A DNA stretch of 64,000 bases from Prevotella sp. (lineage in GTDB: Bacteria > Bacteroidota > Bacteroidia > Bacteroidales > Bacteroidaceae). The stretch spans positions 1 through 64,000 of the forward strand of contig JAFWSS010000258.1 in the NCBI GenBank assembly GCA_017524385.1. The letters are read 5' to 3'. The notes beneath the pieces were generated by a model, which was given only the letters and a program-made list of their open reading frames with translations, was not told the origin of the DNA and did no database searches. How positions within the stretch are numbered: position 1 is the first letter of the stretch; the number at the start of each line of letters is the position of its first letter. A program made the translations under genes and the position numbers. Shown here piece after piece: positions 8,270 to 17,672 of this stretch.

Positions 8270-9184
8270 ATGGACATCAGCCCCTCGACATACCACATCC
8301 CTGTTCTCCTGCGGGAGAGCGTCGATGGTCTCGACATAGACCCCACCGGCACCTATGTGGATGTCACCTTCGGCGGTGGCGGTCACAGCAGGGAGATACT
8401 CAGGCGCCTGGGGCCACGAGGCCGCCTCTTCGGTTTCGACCAAGATTCCGACGCCCTAGCCAACATCCCCGATGACGAGCGTTTCACCTTCGTCCAAAGC
8501 AACTTCCGTTACCTGGGCAATTGGATGCGCTACCATGGCATCGAGCACATCGACGGCCTCCTGGCCGACCTTGGCGTGTCGAGCCATCATTTCGACGACG
8601 GCAGCCGGGGATTCTCCTTCCGCCAAGAAGGCCCTCTCGACATGCGAATGAACAAGCGTGCGCGTTTGAGCGCCGCCGACATAGTGAATGGATACGACGA
8701 GAAGCAACTCTCCGACATCATCTTCTTCTACGGAGAAGTGAGGAACGCGAGACGGGTTGCAGCCGCCATCGTCAAAGCAAGGGCGGCACACCCCATCAAC
8801 ACCACCTCGCAGTTGGCAGAGACACTCACCAGGCTGTTCCCACGCGAGCGTGAGAAGAAAGAGGTGACGAAGGTGTTCCAAGCCCTTCGCATAGAAGTCA
8901 ACCACGAGATGGATGCGCTCAGCGAGATGCTTGCCAGCGCCACACGTTTGCTTCGAAGCGGCGGGAGGCTCTCGGTCATCACCTACCACAGCCTGGAAGA
9001 CCGCATTGTCAAGAACGTCATGCGTTCAGGCAACACCAGCGGGAGGGTTGAGCAAGACTTCTTCGGAAGACAGCAGTCGCCACTCCGCCCCATCCACAAC
9101 AGAGTGACCACGCCCGGCGAAGAGGAGCAATCGGCCAACCCCCGCAGCAGGAGTGCCAAACTCCGCATAGCGGAAAAGATATGA
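8270..9184 (+). CDS. rsmH: 16S rRNA (cytosine1402-N4)-methyltransferase
   Basis: This 304-residue protein has the RsmH/MraW signature. HIPVLLRESVDGL is at the N-terminus, the SAM-binding motif I reads VDVTFGGGGHSREIL, LADLGVSSHHFDDGSRGFSF follows, and the C-terminal third has FQALRIEVNHEMDAL and SVITYHSLEDRIVK. It methylates N4 of C1402 in 16S rRNA. It sits in its usual place between mraZ and ftsL. Confidence 0.97.
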   Translation: MDISPSTYHIPVLLRESVDGLDIDPTGTYVDVTFGGGGHSREILRRLGPRGRLFGFDQDSDALANIPDDERFTFVQSNFRYLGNWMRYHGIEHIDGLLADLGVSSHHFDDGSRGFSFRQEGPLDMRMNKRARLSAADIVNGYDEKQLSDIIFFYGEVRNARRVAAAIVKARAAHPINTTSQLAETLTRLFPREREKKEVTKVFQALRIEVNHEMDALSEMLASATRLLRSGGRLSVITYHSLEDRIVKNVMRSGNTSGRVEQDFFGRQQSPLRPIHNRVTTPGEEEQSANPRSRSAKLRIAEKI

Positions 9185-9254
9185 AAAAGACATACCCGCC
9201 CCGGAAAAGGGGCCATTCAAAACTTACATAGGCAAACACCTGCAGGCGTTGCAG

Positions 9255-9833
9255 ATGAAGAACCGAAGAAATGTGATTGGACCAATGAGAAAAAAAGGAA
9301 ACATCAACAATGAGGAAACGGCATCGATGGCAGAGGAAATGGACCTGATGCCGGAAAATCCCAGCGGGGAGGACATGAACGAAGCAGCAGAGGAAGGCGC
9401 ATATGCCGGCGACGACTTGGAGGACGACACCGAAGAGGAGGCACAGCCGGCGCGCCCCACGCTCAAAGAGGTGATAGAAGACAACGCGCGCGAAGACGAG
9501 AAACCTTTCTCTTCGTCGATGGCCCTGAGAACCATTCTCGGTGGAGACATCCTCGACACGCAAGCCATCAGGAAACAAGTGTGGCTCATACTGATCATCA
9601 CCTTCTTCTCCATCATGTACATCTCCAACAGGTACAGTTGCCAGCAGCAACTGATCAAAATCAACCAACTCAACAAGACGTTGGAGGCATCGAGGTACAA
9701 GACCTTGTCGCTCTCCAGCGAACTCACCGAGCGTTGCCGTGAGAGCCACGTACTACAGAAGTTGCGTGCCAACAACGACAGCATCATCCAACCCGCAGAC
9801 CAGCCCCCCTACATCATCGTCATCCCCAACTGA
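9255..9833 (+). CDS. ftsL: FtsL-like cell division membrane protein
   Basis: The start is taken at the ATG at 9255; the frame opens two codons earlier with TTG. The 192-residue protein has a long acidic N-terminal cytoplasmic part (about 100 residues rich in Glu and Asp), one membrane segment (VWLILIITFFSIMYISN) and a short heptad-like periplasmic coiled coil (LIKINQLNKTLEASRYKTL). That topology and the position between rsmH and ftsI identify it as the FtsL-type subunit that activates FtsW/FtsI. Bacteroidales FtsL proteins are poorly conserved, so the name rests mainly on topology and synteny. Confidence 0.85.
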   Translation: MKNRRNVIGPMRKKGNINNEETASMAEEMDLMPENPSGEDMNEAAEEGAYAGDDLEDDTEEEAQPARPTLKEVIEDNAREDEKPFSSSMALRTILGGDILDTQAIRKQVWLILIITFFSIMYISNRYSCQQQLIKINQLNKTLEASRYKTLSLSSELTERCRESHVLQKLRANNDSIIQPADQPPYIIVIPN

Positions 9834-9841
9834 GAACAACC

Positions 9842-11992
9842 ATGAGCAAGTTCGACAACAACGACATCATGCCACGATACACCTTCATCGCCATACTGAT
9901 GACCATCATCGGTGTGGCCGTGGTGCTCAAGTCGATATACATCATGACCGTCAAGCACGACTATTGGATGGAAGTGGCCAACCAAAAACACAACGACACT
10001 TATCAAGAAAACGCCAACCGCGGCAACATCTTCAGCGACCAAGGCGAACTGATGGCCAGTTCGCTCCCTGAATACAAGATGTTCATGGACTTCAAGGTTT
10101 GCAAGCAGAACAGCGACAGTCTCTGGCAGGTGAAAGTGGACAGCATCTGCATGGGACTCCATGACATTTTCCCGGAAAAGTCGGCTGAGGATTTCAAGAA
10201 AGACCTGGAGGAAGGCCGTGCCAAGCAGAGTCAGAACTGGCCTGTCTGGCCCTATCGTGTCAACTACAACACATTGACGAAGGTTCAGAGCCTTCCCGTC
10301 TTCAGCCTCCACAAGTACGTAGGCGGTTTCCACTTCAACGAGAACAACGCCCGCCGTCGACCTTTCGGCACCCTCGCCTACCGCACCGTGGGCGACATGT
10401 ATGGCGAGATGGACAAGCCCCGTTTCGGGTTGGAGCAATCCTTTGACAGCATCCTTCGAGGCACTCCCGGAGTATTCCACAACCAACGTGTGAGAAACCA
10501 AGTGGTCAAGTTCGTGGACATCGAGCCTGTCGATGGCGAGGACATTGTCACCACCATCAATGTGCAGATGCAGGACATCGCGGAAAAAGCCGTGGCCGAT
10601 GAGATGCGTGAAATCAACGCCGACGTAGGAGTCGCCATCGTCATGGAAGTGGCGACAGGCGACGTGAAAGCCATTGTCAACCTGGAAAAGTCGTCCGAAG
10701 GGAAACTGCAGGAGCGGCGGAACCATGCCGTGGCCGACCTGCTGGAACCCGGAAGCGTGTTCAAGACGGCATCGGTGATGGTGGCACTCGACGACGGCGT
10801 GGTGGACACTTCCTACATGGTGGCCACGGGCAACGGTCAAGTCACGATGCATGGCGCCGAGATGAACGACCACAACAGGGCTTCGGGAGGCTACGGCACC
10901 ATATCGCTCAGCAGAGCGCTTCAAGTGAGTTCCAACATCGGCATCAGCAAAGTCATCGACAAATACTACCACAAGCAGCCACAGAAATTCGTCGACGGTC
11001 TTCACAGGGTGGGCATCGCCGAAGACCTGAAACTACCCATCGTCGGATATGCCGTGCCACGCGTCAGATATCCAGACCAGAAGAACTCCAAGGGTGTATC
11101 GCTGTGGAGTGGCACAACGCTGCCATGGATGAGCATTGGCTATGAGACACAGGTGCCACCCATCTCAACACTGACATTCTACAACGCCATCGCCAACAAC
11201 GGAAAGATGATGCAGCCCAGGTTTGTGAAGATGAAAATCAAAGACGGCTTGGTCACCGAACTGCCCCCCGTGGTGCTAAGGAACCAAATCTGCAAGCCCT
11301 CCACGCTGGCAAAAGTCCAAGACATGCTTCTCAAGGTGGTAGAGAAGGGAACAGGCAAGAAAGCCAAGTCGGAGTCCTTCTCCATCGCCGGGAAGACCGG
11401 CACCGCACAGATAGCGAAAGAGAAGATAGGATACAAGGCCGGAGGGTTGCACTACCTCGTGAGTTTCGTCGGCTACTTCCCCGCCGAAAAGCCACGATAC
11501 AGTTGCATCGTATGCCTGCAGAAAGCAGGACTCCCCGCATCGGGAGGCACGATGAGCGGATGGGTGTTCCACAACATTGCAGAAGGCATCATGGCGCACA
11601 ACCTCAGCATGGACATCAGCAGCGCCATCGATGAGAAAGGGGAGCGCAGGCCCACCATCCTCAACGGCAACCTCACTTCGGCGCAAGCCGTGCTCTCCCA
11701 CCTGGGATTCAAGAGCAGTTGCCAGTGGGCAACCAACGGCAACTCCTCCCCATTCTGGGGAATAGTGGGAATGTCACCCAACCAATACCTGTTGGAACAG
11801 AAAGCACCGACCGACAACGACCTCGTCCCGAACGTCGTAGGGATGGGTGCACGCGACGCCATCTACCTGTTGGAGCGTCACGGTTTCAAAACACAGGTTG
11901 AAGGACGTGGCAAAGTGATGGAACAGAGCCTTGCCGCCGGCGAGAAGGCAGCAAAAGGCTCCACATGCATCCTCAGGATGCAGTTCCTATAG
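9842..11992 (+). CDS. ftsI: Division-specific transpeptidase (penicillin-binding protein 3) with PASTA domain
   Basis: This 716-residue class B PBP has one N-terminal membrane anchor (about residues 12-36), a PBP dimerisation domain and a transpeptidase domain. The catalytic motifs are intact: SVFK (305-308, nucleophile Ser305), SSN (363-365) and KTGT (518-521). A single PASTA domain (VPNVVGMGARDAIYLLERHG onward) closes the protein, as is usual in Bacteroidota. It crosslinks septal peptidoglycan with FtsW as partner. It is separated by 8 bases from ftsL and lies about 40 bases before murE. Confidence 0.96.
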   Translation: MSKFDNNDIMPRYTFIAILMTIIGVAVVLKSIYIMTVKHDYWMEVANQKHNDTYQENANRGNIFSDQGELMASSLPEYKMFMDFKVCKQNSDSLWQVKVDSICMGLHDIFPEKSAEDFKKDLEEGRAKQSQNWPVWPYRVNYNTLTKVQSLPVFSLHKYVGGFHFNENNARRRPFGTLAYRTVGDMYGEMDKPRFGLEQSFDSILRGTPGVFHNQRVRNQVVKFVDIEPVDGEDIVTTINVQMQDIAEKAVADEMREINADVGVAIVMEVATGDVKAIVNLEKSSEGKLQERRNHAVADLLEPGSVFKTASVMVALDDGVVDTSYMVATGNGQVTMHGAEMNDHNRASGGYGTISLSRALQVSSNIGISKVIDKYYHKQPQKFVDGLHRVGIAEDLKLPIVGYAVPRVRYPDQKNSKGVSLWSGTTLPWMSIGYETQVPPISTLTFYNAIANNGKMMQPRFVKMKIKDGLVTELPPVVLRNQICKPSTLAKVQDMLLKVVEKGTGKKAKSESFSIAGKTGTAQIAKEKIGYKAGGLHYLVSFVGYFPAEKPRYSCIVCLQKAGLPASGGTMSGWVFHNIAEGIMAHNLSMDISSAIDEKGERRPTILNGNLTSAQAVLSHLGFKSSCQWATNGNSSPFWGIVGMSPNQYLLEQKAPTDNDLVPNVVGMGARDAIYLLERHGFKTQVEGRGKVMEQSLAAGEKAAKGSTCILRMQFL

Positions 11993-12030
11993 CCTCAACG
12001 TGAAAACAACAGAAACAAAAACATACATCC

Positions 12031-13491
12031 ATGACACTAAGGGAATTACTAAAAGACATCAAACCTACCAGCACGGCAGGTTCGCTCGACATTGAAATCA
12101 CCGGCGTGGACATCGACTCACGCCAAGTGGCTCCCGGCCATCTCTTCATCGCCATGAAAGGAACACAAGTCGATGGCCACCAGTTCATCTCGAAAGCCGT
12201 GGAGCAAGGCGCAGCAGCCATCCTGTGCGAAACTCCACCGTCCACGCTGCCACCCGATGTCACCTTCATCGTAGTGGAGTCTACGGAAAAAGATGCCGGC
12301 CAGGTGGCCACCACCTACTATGGCGACCCCTCTCGCCATATGAAACTGGTGGGTGTGACAGGCACGAATGGCAAAACCACCATCGCCACCTTATTATATA
12401 ATATGATGCGCAAGATGGGGCACAAGTGCGGCCTGCTCTCCACAGTGTGCAACTACATCGACGGCGAGGCCATACCAGCCACGCACACCACCCCCGACCC
12501 CATCCAACTCAACCGCTTGTTGGCCCGGATGCGCGAAGAAGGCTGCGAATATGTGTTCATGGAATGCAGCAGCCACGCCATCCACCAGCACCGCATCGGA
12601 GGTTTGGCCTTCACAGGTGGCATCTTCACCAACCTCACACGCGACCATCTCGACTACCATGGCACTTTCGAGAACTACCGTGACGCCAAGAAGGCATTTT
12701 TCGACTCTCTTCCCAAAGGAGCATTCGCCATCATCAACGCCGATGACAAGAACGGCAACTTCATGGTTCAAAACACGAAAGCCACCGTGAAGACCTACTC
12801 CATCCAAGCCATGTCCGACTTCAGGGCACGCATTCTGGAATGCCATTTCGAAGGCATGTACCTCGAGGTGGACGGTCGCGAGGTGGGTGTGCAGTTCATA
12901 GGCAAATTCAATGCCAGCAACCTCCTTGCAGTCTATGGCGCCGCACGGATGCTAGGAAAAGCACCCGAAGACATCCTCGTCACACTCAGCACGCTGCATA
13001 GCGTCAGCGGAAGGCTCCAACCCGTGCACTCACCCTTGGGCTACACGGCCATCGTGGACTACGCCCACACTCCCGACGCCCTGTGCAACGTGCTAAAAGC
13101 CATCCACGAGGTATTAGGCAACAAAGGCCGTGTCATCACTGTCTGCGGAGCCGGAGGGAACCGCGACAAAGGCAAGCGCCCCATCATGGCCCAAGAGGCA
13201 ACCAAGCAGAGCGACATCACCATCATCACCAGCGACAATCCCCGCTTTGAAGACCCTCAAGACATCATCAACGACATGCTCGCCGGGCTCACCGCCCAGC
13301 AGCGCCGCAACGTCCTATCCATCACCGACCGCCGCGAAGCCATACGCACCGCCTGCACCATGGCGCAAAAGAACGACGTCATCCTGGTGGCTGGCAAAGG
13401 CCATGAGAACTACCAAGAAATCCGTGGCGTGAAACATCATTTCGACGACCGAGAGGTGCTAGAAGGAATCTTCTCCGAGCAGCAACCATAA
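12031..13491 (+). CDS. murE: UDP-MurNAc-L-Ala-D-Glu:meso-diaminopimelate ligase
   Basis: The 486-residue Mur ligase has the ATP loop TGTNGKTT (110-117), the central domain motif [10 protein letters not shown] and the C-terminal DNPR motif (402-405). DNPR marks meso-diaminopimelate as substrate, in contrast to the lysine-specific form. The enzyme adds the third stem residue in the cytoplasm. It lies in the same order as in other Bacteroidales dcw clusters. Confidence 0.96.
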   Translation: MTLRELLKDIKPTSTAGSLDIEITGVDIDSRQVAPGHLFIAMKGTQVDGHQFISKAVEQGAAAILCETPPSTLPPDVTFIVVESTEKDAGQVATTYYGDPSRHMKLVGVTGTNGKTTIATLLYNMMRKMGHKCGLLSTVCNYIDGEAIPATHTTPDPIQLNRLLARMREEGCEYVFMECSSHAIHQHRIGGLAFTGGIFTNLTRDHLDYHGTFENYRDAKKAFFDSLPKGAFAIINADDKNGNFMVQNTKATVKTYSIQAMSDFRARILECHFEGMYLEVDGREVGVQFIGKFNASNLLAVYGAARMLGKAPEDILVTLSTLHSVSGRLQPVHSPLGYTAIVDYAHTPDALCNVLKAIHEVLGNKGRVITVCGAGGNRDKGKRPIMAQEATKQSDITIITSDNPRFEDPQDIINDMLAGLTAQQRRNVLSITDRREAIRTACTMAQKNDVILVAGKGHENYQEIRGVKHHFDDREVLEGIFSEQQP

Positions 13492-13515
13492 TATTAACAA
13501 CAAAATCCAACCATC

Positions 13516-14784
13516 ATGCTTTACTATTTTTTCCGTTTCCTAGAGAGATTCGACATACCGGGAGCACACATGTGGCAATACATCTCCTTCCGGTCACTGG
13601 CAGCACTCATCCTTTCACTCATCATTTCCGCTTGGTTTGGCGAGAAATTCATCATCTATATGAAAAGGAAGAAATACAATGAGGTGCAACGCGACGCTTC
13701 CATCGACCCATTCGGTGAAAAGAAGAAGAACGTGCCGACTATGGGCGGCATCATCATCCTCGTATCCATCATCGTGCCCATCTTGCTGTTCGGCAGGATG
13801 CGCAACATCTACCTGATTCTCATGATAGCCACCACCTTATGGTTGTTCTTCCTCGGTTTCATCGACGACTACATCAAGGTGTTCAAGAAAAACAAAGAAG
13901 GCCTGTCGCCCAAGTTGAAAATCGCAGGACAGATCCTCATAGGGCTTGTTGTGGGACTGACATTGTGGTACAGTCCCGACGCCAAGATCCACGAGACCAT
14001 CGTCACAGAGCAAGAGCAGGGAAAAGTGGTGGCCCACAAATCGGAAGCCGAGAAGTCGCTGGTCACCACCATCCCCTTCATGAAAAACCACAACCTCGAC
14101 TATTCCGCAGCATTCAGTTTCATGGGCAAATACAAGAATGCCGCCGGATGGCTGCTCTTCGTCATCATCACCATCCTCGTAGTGATGGCGGTGAGCAACA
14201 GCGCAAACCTCAACGACGGAATGGACGGCATGTGCGCCGGAAACTCGGCCATCATAGGAGTGGGATTAGGCATACTCGCTTATGTGAGCAGTCACATCGA
14301 GTATGCTTCATACCTCAACATCATGTACATACCTGGTTCGCAGGAACTTGTGGTTTTCTTATGCGCATTCATCGGAGCAATGATAGGTTTCCTTTGGTAT
14401 AACGCCTACCCGGCACAAGTCTTCATGGGCGACACCGGCTCTCTTATGATCGGTGGCATCATCGGCGTCGGAGCCGTCATCATACACAAAGAACTGTTGC
14501 TTCCCATACTTTGCGGTGTATTCGTGGTGGAGAGCCTGAGCGTCATCGTGCAAAAGTCTTACTACAAATTAATGAAGAGAAAGGGGCAGCATGTCAGGGT
14601 CTTCAGGTCGACACCCATACATGACAACTTCCGCAAAGAAGACAAGGACCTTGACCCATCGAGCCGCTTCATCTTAAAGGGATGGCCCAAACATCCTTTC
14701 CATGAGTCGAAAATCACCATACGATTCTGGATTGTCACCATCATAATGGTAGCCCTCGCCATCATCACGCTGAAAATCAGATGA
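13516..14784 (+). CDS. mraY: Phospho-MurNAc-pentapeptide transferase
   Basis: The 422-residue multi-spanning protein carries the MraY motifs VPTMGGIIIL, the FLGFIDDYIKV loop, NLNDGMDGM and FMGDTGSLMIGG. It transfers phospho-MurNAc-pentapeptide to undecaprenyl phosphate, making lipid I. An insertion of about 60 residues between the second and third motif regions is present, as is common in Bacteroidota. The C-terminal loop that reads HHH in Escherichia coli here reads PIHDNF, so only the first His is kept. The repeat-rich gap downstream is the longest in the cluster. Confidence 0.96.
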   Translation: MLYYFFRFLERFDIPGAHMWQYISFRSLAALILSLIISAWFGEKFIIYMKRKKYNEVQRDASIDPFGEKKKNVPTMGGIIILVSIIVPILLFGRMRNIYLILMIATTLWLFFLGFIDDYIKVFKKNKEGLSPKLKIAGQILIGLVVGLTLWYSPDAKIHETIVTEQEQGKVVAHKSEAEKSLVTTIPFMKNHNLDYSAAFSFMGKYKNAAGWLLFVIITILVVMAVSNSANLNDGMDGMCAGNSAIIGVGLGILAYVSSHIEYASYLNIMYIPGSQELVVFLCAFIGAMIGFLWYNAYPAQVFMGDTGSLMIGGIIGVGAVIIHKELLLPILCGVFVVESLSVIVQKSYYKLMKRKGQHVRVFRSTPIHDNFRKEDKDLDPSSRFILKGWPKHPFHESKITIRFWIVTIIMVALAIITLKIR

Positions 14785-14794
14785 AAAAGAGGGA

Positions 14795-14890
14795 GATTGA
14801 AGATTGAAAATTGAAGATTGAAAATTGAAGATTGGGTTTATTGGCCTTATAGGACCTTAAAGACATTAAGGACTTATAAGGCCTATATCC
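14795..14890. repeat. Low-complexity tandem repeats between mraY and murD
   Basis: A 14-base unit (ATTGAAGATTGAAA) is repeated about two and a half times at 14795-14834. It is followed by an imperfect inverted repeat built from CCTTATA and CTTAA(A)GG blocks (about 14845-14884). The second part shares the CCTTAAAGA core with the in-frame repeat at 63398-63440. No T-run follows; whether this limits read-through into murD is unknown. Confidence 0.6.
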
Positions 14891-14950
14891 CCACCCCATA
14901 AGCCCTCACAGAACGACAATAGATAATAGAAAATAAACAATTGATTGGAA

Positions 14951-16294
14951 ATGAAAAAAATAACTATTTTGGGCGCTGGAGAGAGTGGCACCGGCGCCGC
15001 TGTATTGGCAAAGAAAAAAGGGTATGACGTGTTTGTCTCCGACATGTCGGCCATCAAGGAAAGATACAAGAAGATGCTCGACAGCCGAGACATCCCTTGG
15101 GAGGAAAAGACACACACCGAGGAGAGAATACTCGATGCCGACGAGATCATCAAGAGCCCCGGCATCCCCGACAACGCGCCCATGGTGAAAAAAGCCATCC
15201 AACGCGGAATACCCATCATCAGCGAAATAGAGTTTGCAGGAAGATACACGACGTCAAAGATGATCTGCATCACAGGAAGCAATGGCAAGACCACGACCAC
15301 TTCGCTCATATACCACATCTTCAAGGCCGCCGGCTACGACGCAGGACTTGCCGGGAACATCGGCAACAGCCTGGCACTGCAAGTGGCAGAAGACCCGCAC
15401 GAATACTACATCATCGAACTGAGTTCCTTCCAGTTGGACAACATGTATGACTTCCGAGCCAACATCGCCATCCTCTTGAACATCACGCCCGACCACCTCG
15501 ACCGCTACGACAACTGCATGCAGAATTACGTGGACTCCAAGATGCGCATCATACAAAACCAGACAAAGGATGACAGTTTCATCTATTGGAACGACGACCC
15601 CATCATCAAGAGGGAATTGGAGAAATATGACATCAAGGCCATACAATACCCCTTCTCCGAGTTGAAGGAGAAAGGCTCCATCGGATACATCGAAGAAGGC
15701 CAATACAAATTGGAACTCCCCACCCCATTCAACATGGAGCAAGAGGCGCTCAGCCTCACCGGCAAGCACAACATCTACAACTCGCTGGCAGCCGGCCTTG
15801 CCGCCAACATCACCGGAGTGAAACACGAAGTCATCAAAGAGAGCCTTGGCAACTTCCCCGGCGTGGAGCACCGCCTGGAGCCTGTGGCTACCGTGCGTGG
15901 CGTGACCTATGTCAACGACTCCAAAGCGACAAACGTGGATGCCTGCTGGTATGCCCTTGAGAGCATGAAAACCCCAACTGTGCTGATCATCGGAGGAAAG
16001 GACAAAGGCAACGACTACACGGAAATCAAAGACCTGGTGCTGGAGAAATGCCGCGCACTGGTTTATCTTGGCGCCGACAACGCCAAATTGCATGGTTTCT
16101 TCGACGGAATCGCAAAGGAAAAAGGCATCCAAGTCCGCGACACCCATTCTATGGCAGACTGCGTGAAAGCATGCAGCGAACTAGCCCAGCCCGGCGACAC
16201 CGTGCTGCTGAGCCCTTGCTGCGCCAGCTTCGACCTGTTCAAGAACATGGAAGACCGCGGAGAGCAGTTCAAGACACTCGTCAGAGAAATGTAA
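14951..16294 (+). CDS. murD: UDP-MurNAc-L-alanine:D-glutamate ligase
   Basis: The frame opens with a TTG at 14945, but the ATG at 14951 begins the expected MKKITILGAGESGTGAA Rossmann start. The ATP loop is GSNGKTTT (109-116). The central motif LNITPDHLDRY and the C-terminal NDSKATNVDA are present. It adds D-glutamate to UDP-MurNAc-L-alanine. The product is 447 residues, a normal length. Four bases separate its stop from the ftsW start. Confidence 0.96.
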   Translation: MKKITILGAGESGTGAAVLAKKKGYDVFVSDMSAIKERYKKMLDSRDIPWEEKTHTEERILDADEIIKSPGIPDNAPMVKKAIQRGIPIISEIEFAGRYTTSKMICITGSNGKTTTTSLIYHIFKAAGYDAGLAGNIGNSLALQVAEDPHEYYIIELSSFQLDNMYDFRANIAILLNITPDHLDRYDNCMQNYVDSKMRIIQNQTKDDSFIYWNDDPIIKRELEKYDIKAIQYPFSELKEKGSIGYIEEGQYKLELPTPFNMEQEALSLTGKHNIYNSLAAGLAANITGVKHEVIKESLGNFPGVEHRLEPVATVRGVTYVNDSKATNVDACWYALESMKTPTVLIIGGKDKGNDYTEIKDLVLEKCRALVYLGADNAKLHGFFDGIAKEKGIQVRDTHSMADCVKACSELAQPGDTVLLSPCCASFDLFKNMEDRGEQFKTLVREM

Positions 16295-16298
16295 GCCT

Positions 16299-17594
16299 AT
16301 GAGATTCTCCCTCAGCAACATCTTCAAGGGCGACAAGGTCATATGGATGATCTTCTTCTTCCTCTGCGTCATCAGCCTGGTCGAGGTATTCAGTTCAAGC
16401 AGCACGCTCACCTTCAACAAGTCCAACTATTGGTCGCCCATACTCAAGCACGGCTTCATACTCCTGATAGGCGTGGTGCTGATGGTGATGGTGCAAAACA
16501 TCGACTGCAAGTATTTCAAGATTGCAACCATCTTCCTCATCATGCTCTCCATAGCAACACTCATATGGGTGCTGCTGGCCGGGCACACCACCAACGGTGC
16601 GCAGAGGTGGGTGTCGTTTTTGGGCATACAATTCCAACCCTCGGAAATAGCGAAGGGCACCATAGTGTTAGCCGTGGCGCAAATCCTCAGTGCCATGCAG
16701 ACAGAGAACGGCACTGAGGAGAAGACGTTCAAGTATGTCCTTTACGTGACATGCCCTATGTTGTTCCTCATCATGGTGGAAAACCTTTCCACAGCCATCC
16801 TCATCGGAATGGTGGTCGTAGGAATGATGCTTTATGGACGCGTTTCCATACGAAAGGTGGGCAAGCTTATCGGCGTCATTGCCGTCGCCGCCGTCGTGCT
16901 CATCTCGTTGATCCTGATTCTCGGAAAGGAAGAGGAACCCGTCGCCAACGACAAGAACAATCTCACCGAGCAAGTGGCCGCCAAAGAGGGCGAAAAGAAA
17001 GATGAAAGCATCGTGGATAAACTGTTCCACAGGGCTGGAACATGGAAAGGGCGCATCCTCAAATTCGTAAACAACAAGGAGACATCCGCCAAAGATTTCG
17101 ATCTCTCCGTCGACTCCCAGGTGGGTTATTCAAACATCGCCATCGCTTCGTCGGGATTAATAGGCAAAGGTCCGGGCAACTCTGAGATGCGAGAGGTGCT
17201 GCCACAAGCCTTCTCCGACTTCATCTACGCCATCATCATTGAGGAGTTGGGGCTTGTCGGAGGCATCTTCGTGATGTTTCTCTACATCTTCCTGCTTTGG
17301 AGAGCAGGGCGCATTGCCGACCGGTGCGCAAACAACTTCCCCGCGTTCCTCGTCATGGGACTCGCCTTGCTCCTGGTGTGCCAGGCATTGTTCAACATGA
17401 TGGTGGCTGTGGGCCTGGCCCCCGTCACCGGCCAACCACTTCCGCTCATCAGCAAAGGCGGCACCTCCACCATCATCAACTGCGTGTACCTTGGGGTCAT
17501 CCTTAGCGTGAGCATATCTGCAAAAAGGAAGAAAAAGAAGCAGAAAGCCATCGCGACCAACGGCCTCAGCCTCTACCCGTCAAGCAAACCTTGA
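16299..17594 (+). CDS. ftsW: Septal peptidoglycan glycosyltransferase FtsW (SEDS family)
   Basis: The 431-residue SEDS protein has about ten membrane segments, the motifs GAQRWVSFLGIQFQPSEIAK (SEDS signature) and, near the C-terminus, PVTGQPLPLISKGGTST. It polymerises glycan strands at the septum with FtsI. A charged loop of about 70 residues (around positions 210-280, rich in Lys and Glu) replaces the usual extracytoplasmic loop and is longer than in proteobacterial FtsW. The C-terminus is basic. Confidence 0.95.
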   Translation: MRFSLSNIFKGDKVIWMIFFFLCVISLVEVFSSSSTLTFNKSNYWSPILKHGFILLIGVVLMVMVQNIDCKYFKIATIFLIMLSIATLIWVLLAGHTTNGAQRWVSFLGIQFQPSEIAKGTIVLAVAQILSAMQTENGTEEKTFKYVLYVTCPMLFLIMVENLSTAILIGMVVVGMMLYGRVSIRKVGKLIGVIAVAAVVLISLILILGKEEEPVANDKNNLTEQVAAKEGEKKDESIVDKLFHRAGTWKGRILKFVNNKETSAKDFDLSVDSQVGYSNIAIASSGLIGKGPGNSEMREVLPQAFSDFIYAIIIEELGLVGGIFVMFLYIFLLWRAGRIADRCANNFPAFLVMGLALLLVCQALFNMMVAVGLAPVTGQPLPLISKGGTSTIINCVYLGVILSVSISAKRKKKKQKAIATNGLSLYPSSKP

Positions 17595-17623
17595 AAGATG
17601 TTTCAAATAATTTGCACAGAAAA

Positions 17624-17655
17624 TTGGGTGAAGAGAAAAAAAATAGTTACTTTTG
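17624..17655 (+). promoter_or_regulatory. Internal dcw promoter before murG
   Basis: TTG at 17624-17626, a 21-base spacer and TACTTTTG at 17648-17655 match the Bacteroidota consensus. The murG ATG at 17673 follows within 20 bases. This splits the cluster into an MraZ-controlled front half and a murG-murC-ftsQAZ half that can be transcribed independently. Confidence 0.68.
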
Positions 17656-17672
17656 CAGTTTAAACAAGCAAT

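Noticed and set aside
9809..11005. 398-residue open frame opposite ftsI
   Set aside because: Antisense shadow of a GC-rich conserved gene; no domain and no promoter.
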